In this document: positions 6,911-10,807 of the stretch, piece after piece
Numbering within the stretch: the first letter of the stretch is position 1
Layout: every line of letters begins with the position of its first letter
DNA from: CAVYPR01 sp052145775
GTDB taxonomy: Bacteria > Actinomycetota > Acidimicrobiia > Acidimicrobiales > RAAP-2
Direction of reading: 5' to 3'
NCBI GenBank assembly: GCA_052145775.1
Contig: JBKQNY010000169.1
Coordinates: 1-10,807, forward strand
DNA: 10,807 bases
Program-made: the position numbers and the translations under genes
Notes under the pieces: generated by a model
The model's input: only the letters and a program-made list of their open reading frames with translations
What the model was told of the DNA's origin: nothing
Databases searched by the model: none

Positions 6911-7735
6911 TCAGGGGGCGAGCTTGCCGAAGAAGTAGGAGGCGGTAACCCCACCGTCCATCAGAATGTCGCTTCCGGTGATGAAGGCGCCATCGGGGTC
7001 CATGAGCAATGCGCCGACAGTCCCAACTTCATCGGGAGTGCCGGCGCGCCTCGCCGGTGCCAGCTCGATCATGCGTCGGTATCCTTCGCCACGCGGACCG
7101 GTCAGTTCGTCCCGGGCGAGAGGAGTGATGATGATGCCAGGGCTGATGGTGTTGACCCGGGCTTTGCGTTCGGCCCACCGAACGGCCTCGGCCATGACCC
7201 GGAGAGCGTTCCCTCGCTTGGCCAGCTGGTAGGCGTGCAGGGTGTCATTGATCTGTGCGACCTGCAGCATCGGGAGGCGCAGCAGTTCGTCGGCGGGGGT
7301 GGTGGCGAGCGCGGCATCTTGCTCGGCCGTCAGGGCAGCGAGACGGTGACCTGACTGTGAGGCGATGACCACACCTGAGCCGCCGGGAGCGATGACGTTG
7401 CCGAACTCCTCGAGCACCAGTGCGGTGCCGTAGAGATCGACGGCGAGGATCATCTCCACCGAGGCCTGGCTGGGTGAGACCCCCGCGGCGTGGATGACGC
7501 CGGTGACGTCGCCAAGAGCGGTGGCGGCCTCCACCAGCGCGTGCACCGAGGAGCGTGAGGAGACGTCGACCGTCGTGGTGCTGACATCGAATCCGGCGTC
7601 GGCGAGCACCTCGGCGGCCGCGTCGGCGTTCTCTTGGCGCAGGTCGGCGAGTAGGACGTGTCTTCCTGCGCCGATCCGGCGAGCGATGGCCTGACCTATC
7701 TGGCCCGCTCCGATGACCACGATGACCTCTCTCAT
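6911..7735 (-). CDS. Short-chain dehydrogenase/reductase (SDR)
   Basis: A 274-aa Rossmann-fold NAD(P)-dependent oxidoreductase. The nucleotide-binding turn is GAGQIGQAIA (Gly 9, 11, 14), a variant of the classical TGxxxGxG. An Asp at residue 31 at the end of the second strand (VLLADLR) suggests NAD(H). IHAAG (81-85) corresponds to the usual N-A-A-G. Catalytic residues are a Ser in IASQSGH (126 or 128), Tyr 169 and Lys 173 (AYQLAK). VNTISPGIIITPL and the C-terminal GSDILMDGG match the family. There is an extra segment of about 25 residues between the serine and the tyrosine, which would shape the substrate pocket. ATG 7735 is supported by AAAGGAA 6 bases upstream and overlaps the stop of the DUF2255 gene (ATGA), pointing to translational coupling within the operon. 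Substrate unknown. Confidence 0.92.
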   Translation of the reverse strand: MREVIVVIGAGQIGQAIARRIGAGRHVLLADLRQENADAAAEVLADAGFDVSTTTVDVSSRSSVHALVEAATALGDVTGVIHAAGVSPSQASVEMILAVDLYGTALVLEEFGNVIAPGGSGVVIASQSGHRLAALTAEQDAALATTPADELLRLPMLQVAQINDTLHAYQLAKRGNALRVMAEAVRWAERKARVNTISPGIIITPLARDELTGPRGEGYRRMIELAPARRAGTPDEVGTVGALLMDPDGAFITGSDILMDGGVTASYFFGKLAP

Positions 7736-8160
7736 CGGCCGTTCCTTTCATCCTCGGCGGGCATGAGCCGGACGGTGACTTGGTGGCTGCTGGGACCCGT
7801 GACGTGACCGACGATCGTGGCCCCATAGCGGTTGTACTTGGCGTGGTAGGCGGCATCGACGGCCGATTGCACGTCTGGAGCGGCCTCGGCGAAGCGGACG
7901 TCGGCCTCGACGCCCCCGGCGCGGATCCGGCCCCGGTGCGTGTCCAGGGCGTGGCGATACCACGGACGCTGCGGTCCCCCGGCGGACCGGACGTACAGGT
8001 TGCCGTCGGTACGGACGACCCACATCGTCGTGAAGGAGCGCAACGTGCCATCGGTCCGTCGAGGGGCGAGGCGCAGCTCGTCGGCGTCGCCGATCCTGGC
8101 CAACTGGTCGGCGCTCCACGTACTGACCCGGTCCCCGCCTTCACGCACGGACGGGGTCAC
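7732..8160 (-). CDS. DUF2255 family protein
   Basis: A 142-aa protein matching, as far as I can judge by eye, the DUF2255 family: STWSADQLARIGDADELRLA at the start, then TTMWVVRTDGNLYVRS, GPQRPWYRHAL and a C-terminal AYHAKYNRYG. The middle resembles the split beta-barrel flavin/F420-binding proteins (strand, Gly-Pro, Trp-Tyr), so a cofactor-binding role is possible but unproven. I chose GTG 8160 because its last two bases form the stop of the alcohol dehydrogenase gene (GTGA overlap); GTG 8148 is an alternative. The frame is open further upstream, but there it is antisense-like shadow of the dehydrogenase. It sits between two dehydrogenase genes, overlapping both by 4 bases, so its product is very likely made in step with them. 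Confidence 0.8.
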   Translation of the reverse strand: MTPSVREGGDRVSTWSADQLARIGDADELRLAPRRTDGTLRSFTTMWVVRTDGNLYVRSAGGPQRPWYRHALDTHRGRIRAGGVEADVRFAEAAPDVQSAVDAAYHAKYNRYGATIVGHVTGPSSHQVTVRLMPAEDERNGR

Positions 8161-9188
8161 GAGCTCAACCGGATCAGCGACTTGATGGCACGCCGTTCGT
8201 CCATTGCCCGGTAGGCGTCGGCAATATGGTCGAGATCGGTCTCGTAGTCGAAGACCTGACCCGGGTTGATCGACCCGGAGAGCACATCGACGAGGAGATC
8301 CGGAATGTAGATCCGGGCCGGTGCGGGGCCACCGCGCCAGCCGATATTGCGAAAGAAGGTGTCCACGAAGGGCACTTCGCCGTGCGGGACGCCCACGATG
8401 CCGACCGTGGATCCCGGGCGGGCTATGGCACCGGCGGTGGCGATCGACTGCTCGGTGCCGACGCACTCGAGGGCCGCGTCGACGCCCACACCGCCGGTGA
8501 ATTCGAGGACGGTCTGGATGGCAGAGGCGCCGCGCTCTTCGACGATTTCGGTGGCGCCGAACTCCAGCGCGACCTTCTGGCGAGTCGGGTGACGACTGAG
8601 GGCGATAACCCGCTCAGCACCGAGTCGGCGAGAAGCGAGCACGGCGCACAAGCCGACCGCCCCGTCGCCGACCACCGCGATGGTGTCGCCCTGCTTGACC
8701 CCGGCGCTCATCGCTGCGTGGTGTCCGGTGGCCATGACGTCCGACAGCGTCAGAAGGGATTTGAGCACCGTGTCGGAGTGACCCGACCCGGGGACGGACA
8801 CCAAGGTGGTGCCGGCCAACGGGACGCGGACAATCTCACCCTGGCCCCCATCGATCTCGCCGTTGCCGAAGTTCCCCCCCTGCACGCAGCTCAGCGTGGA
8901 CCCGTTCAGGCAGTGTGGACACGACATGTCGCTGAAGATGAAGGGTGCGATCACGAGATCCCCCACCGGGATGTCGACCTCAGCCCCGACCTCCTCGACG
9001 ACGCCGATGAACTCGTGACCGATCGAACCCACCGAGTGAGGCGACACTCCCCGCCAGTACCAGAGGTCCGAGCCGCACACACAGGCCAGCATCACCCGGA
9101 CGATGGCGTCGGTCGGCTGCTCGATGATCGGATCTGGCCGCTCCGCAACGTCGATCGAACCCGGCCCGTTGAAGATTGCGGCACGCAT
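8157..9188 (-). CDS. Zinc-dependent alcohol dehydrogenase (MDR family)
   Basis: A 343-aa medium-chain dehydrogenase that would oxidise an alcohol or reduce a carbonyl compound. The catalytic zinc site is seen in CVCGSDLW (Cys 38) and GHEFIGVVEEVG (His 58, Glu 59). The structural zinc lobe reads D-x2-C-x2-C-x7-C (Asp 87, Cys 90, 93, 101), so Asp takes the place of the first Cys; I believe this occurs in a subgroup of the family, and it need not mean loss of zinc. The Rossmann turn is VVGDGAVGL (Gly 174, 176, 179). ALSRHPTR after the second strand places a basic residue where NADP-preferring enzymes have one. ATG 9188 has AAGGAG 6 bases upstream and gives a normal N-terminus; a longer frame to 9323 has no support. 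It is the first gene of a four-gene operon driven from the region shared with the divergent regulator. Confidence 0.95.
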   Translation of the reverse strand: MRAAIFNGPGSIDVAERPDPIIEQPTDAIVRVMLACVCGSDLWYWRGVSPHSVGSIGHEFIGVVEEVGAEVDIPVGDLVIAPFIFSDMSCPHCLNGSTLSCVQGGNFGNGEIDGGQGEIVRVPLAGTTLVSVPGSGHSDTVLKSLLTLSDVMATGHHAAMSAGVKQGDTIAVVGDGAVGLCAVLASRRLGAERVIALSRHPTRQKVALEFGATEIVEERGASAIQTVLEFTGGVGVDAALECVGTEQSIATAGAIARPGSTVGIVGVPHGEVPFVDTFFRNIGWRGGPAPARIYIPDLLVDVLSGSINPGQVFDYETDLDHIADAYRAMDERRAIKSLIRLSS

Positions 9189-9323
9189 GGGCGACTCCTT
9201 GGTTGGCGGTGGTGGGTGTTCTGCTACCCAGACAACCACAAGCTGATGCTCACAGGGAGGCCCAGCTGAGAGGGGTACTGCCAAGACCTCCCTTGCGCTG
9301 CCAAACGCTCCTAGGGTGAGCAC
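9189..9323. promoter_or_regulatory. Divergent promoter/operator region with 20-bp spaced CTGCCAA repeats
   Basis: These 135 bases must carry promoters for both the dehydrogenase operon and the regulator. CTGCCAA occurs at 9278-9284 and again at 9298-9304, exactly 20 bp (two helical turns) apart on the same face. A near copy in opposite orientation, TTGGCGG, is at 9203-9209. The inverted repeat GCTC-CTAGGGT-GAGC (9307-9321) lies directly before the regulator's start and includes TAGGGT, a possible -10. On the - strand, TTGGCA (the reverse of the left repeat) resembles a -35. The arrangement fits a regulator that controls both directions, but the promoters are guesses. Confidence 0.5.
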
Positions 9324-10199
9324 GTGGAGCGGAGCAGCGATATCCGGGAGTTCCTCGTCTCTCGGCGGGCCAAGATCACCCCTGACCGCGCCGGCTTACC
9401 CGTTTACGGTGCCAACCGACGAGTGCAGGGCCTGCGGCGCGAGGAGGTCGCCATGCTCGCCGGCATCAGCGTCGAGTACTACACGCGGCTCGAGCGTGGT
9501 ACCACGAGCGGCGTCTCCGAGGATGTCCTCGAGGGCATTGCGACGGCGCTCCAGCTCGATGAGGCCGAGCGCACCCACCTCTTCGACCTCGTGCGTGCCG
9601 CCAACCGCACTCGGCCCACCCGTGCCCGGCCCACTCAAGATCGAGTGCGGCCGACCATCCAGCGCATCCTCGATGCCATGGCCGGGGTCCCGGCCTACGT
9701 GCGAAACGGTCGCCTGGACATCCTCTCCACCAACGGTCTCGGTGCCGCGCTCTACGCGCCCGTCCTTGAGGACCCCGCCGGACCCCCGAACATGGCCCGC
9801 TTCATCTTCTTGAATCCCAGAGCCACTGAGTTCTTCGACAGCTGGGAGGGCATTGCCAGCGACGCCGTCGCCATTCTCAGGGCCGAGGCCGGACGCGACC
9901 CGTACGACAAGCGGCTCTCCGACCTGATCGGCGAGTTGTCGACGCGCAGCGAGGAGTTCCGTGTCCGCTGGGCCGCGCACAACGTGAAGTTCCACCGGAC
10001 GGGGGCGAAACGGCTCCATCACCCCGTCGTGGGAGATCTCGACCTTGCCTACGAGGCCCTCGAGCTCCCTGGAGACTCCGGCCAACGGATCCTGGTCTAC
10101 ACCGCAGAGCCTGGCTCACCGTCGCACAACGCCCTCGCCCTCCTCGCCAGCTGGGCGTCGACCCCCAAGGCAAACGTCGAATCAGCCGACGATCGGTAG
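9324..10199 (+). CDS. XRE-type HTH regulator with MmyB-like ligand-binding domain
   Basis: A 291-aa one-component transcription regulator. The helix-turn-helix is at residues 37-60 (GLRREEVAMLAGISVEYYTR then LERG), a highly typical sequence of this actinobacterial group. The C-terminal region (about 109-275) matches the MmyB-like, PAS-related domain, with TIQRILDAM at its start, AYVRNGRLDILSTN and the R-W-A-A-H-N-V motif (215-221). Members are thought to sense small ligands, but few are characterised. GTG 9324 is the start; AGGGTGAG lies just upstream. It is transcribed away from the alcohol dehydrogenase operon and shares its promoter region, the standard layout for regulators of this class next to oxidoreductase genes, so it most likely controls that operon and itself. 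Whether it represses or activates cannot be told. Confidence 0.93.
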   Translation: MERSSDIREFLVSRRAKITPDRAGLPVYGANRRVQGLRREEVAMLAGISVEYYTRLERGTTSGVSEDVLEGIATALQLDEAERTHLFDLVRAANRTRPTRARPTQDRVRPTIQRILDAMAGVPAYVRNGRLDILSTNGLGAALYAPVLEDPAGPPNMARFIFLNPRATEFFDSWEGIASDAVAILRAEAGRDPYDKRLSDLIGELSTRSEEFRVRWAAHNVKFHRTGAKRLHHPVVGDLDLAYEALELPGDSGQRILVYTAEPGSPSHNALALLASWASTPKANVESADDR

Positions 10200-10414
10200 C
10201 GGGCCGTTCTCGGAATCCCTGATCGAATCCTCTGATAACGCCTGCGAACTCGCACCGCCAGCACGCAGGGAGACCACCGGTTAGGTCGAGTAATATTTCC
10301 CCAGCCGGTTCACTTGTGGGGCCGGTGCTCGGGGCGTCCATCGATGTCGCACGCCCCCCGGGCCCGATGTGATCGCGGTGCCGGGTACGGGTCGGCGGCG
10401 AGCGAGGGGGGGGT

Positions 10415-10807
10415 ATGGCAAAGAAGCACACGGCGCGGACCGCCGGTTCGGCCGCCACCCGATCCCGTCCGGCGACCCGACCGTCGGGCACCCAGAACCG
10501 GGACCGGGCGGCAGGCGGCGGGCAATCCCGGGCGACCGGCACGATCCGCCGCCCCGACGGCCGCCAGCACCGGGAAGCCGAGAGAGCGGCGACCACGTGG
10601 TGGGGCTGGAGCCTGGCGGTGGCCGCGTTCTTGCTTCCGACGCTCTTTTTCCCACCATGTCGTCGGCGGCCGACGTCCCGAAGGCGGCGGTTCTGTGGGT
10701 GATGACGGGTGCAGGGCTGCCATTCTTGGTGGTCCTGGCCATGGGCAGGGGGCCGGCCCGCGACTCGTCGAACCTGACCTGGGCCGCCCGATCGGGGATC
10801 GCCTTCG
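10415..10807 (+). CDS. N-terminal part of a membrane protein split by a -1 frame change, possibly O-antigen-ligase-like; runs off the window
   Basis: ATG 10415 follows a purine-rich ribosome site (GAGGGG with an 8-G run at 10406-10413). The first frame encodes about 57 basic, Ala/Arg/Thr-rich residues and a hydrophobic segment (WWGWSLAVAAFLLPTLFF), then would become an Arg-rich tail ending at 10702 (95 aa). Moving to the -1 frame near 10648-10654 instead gives LFFPTMSSAADVPKAAVLWV, a second hydrophobic segment (LPFLVVLAM), and an open frame to the window end. The joined reading resembles the start of O-antigen-ligase/polymerase-like membrane proteins, which commonly have a helix, a D-x-x-x-P-K-type motif and another helix; this assignment is tentative. 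Either a single base is missing from the sequence, or the gene is broken, or it uses a programmed frameshift. ATG 10657 lacks a ribosome site, so a separate gene start there is less likely. Confidence 0.5.

Noticed and set aside
8189..8466. Upstream extension of the DUF2255 frame to 8466
   Set aside because: It is out of frame within the alcohol dehydrogenase gene on the same strand, with Arg/Pro-rich shadow composition; GTG 8160 at the gene junction explains the start better.
10281..10742. 153-codon - strand frame at the right edge
   Set aside because: Opposite to the hydrophobic, ribosome-site-led + strand reading; Pro/Arg-rich with no motif.
1..10807. CRISPR array, rRNA or tRNA genes
   Set aside because: No regularly spaced repeat-spacer pattern and no conserved RNA gene sequence was seen on either strand; the only short periodic repeats are those at 6430-6454 and 9278-9304.

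Overview
The window is GC-rich, densely coding DNA with GTG as well as ATG starts and several 4-base stop/start overlaps. This fits a high-GC Gram-positive bacterium, most likely an actinomycete or a deep actinobacterial lineage. No taxonomic marker gene is present, so this is inferred from base composition and protein families only.

Left part (1-2970, + strand): two overlapping tyrosine recombinase genes (68-1114 and 1111-2403) form a dual-integrase module. A short core, TACACGT, lies just before the first gene (8-14) and again 7 bases after the second (2411-2417). From about the second copy onward the sequence is the C-terminal half of a major facilitator transporter of the phosphate:H+ symporter type, with no start of its own. 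The simplest reading is a small mobile element of about 2.4 kb inserted in, or next to, a transporter gene, leaving a 5'-truncated remnant.

Middle part (3103-6122, - strand): a YihY/BrkB-family inner-membrane protein converges on the transporter remnant. Upstream of it on the same strand is a cytosolic formylglycine-type sulfatase with an intact C-T-P-S-R active site. Two stretches without a supportable gene flank the sulfatase (4216-4481 and 6123-6505).

Right part (6506-10199): a compact four-gene operon on the - strand encodes a zinc-dependent alcohol dehydrogenase, a DUF2255 protein, a short-chain dehydrogenase and a small cupin. The genes overlap by 4 bases or lie 15 bases apart. A regulator with an XRE-type helix-turn-helix and a MmyB-like ligand domain is divergent from it. 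The 135-base divergent promoter region has two CTGCCAA repeats exactly 20 bp apart, a good operator candidate. Together this looks like a ligand-induced redox or carbonyl-detoxification/catabolic unit. The cupin keeps the metal-ligand spacing of manganese hydroxynitrile-lyase-type cupins, but the substrate cannot be told from sequence.

Right edge (10415-10807, + strand): the beginning of a membrane protein, probably O-antigen-ligase-like, is split between two frames. The switch point carries the heptamer T_TTC_CCA followed 6 bases later by a perfect inverted repeat. This is either a programmed -1 frameshift or, more probably, a one-base deletion or sequencing error.
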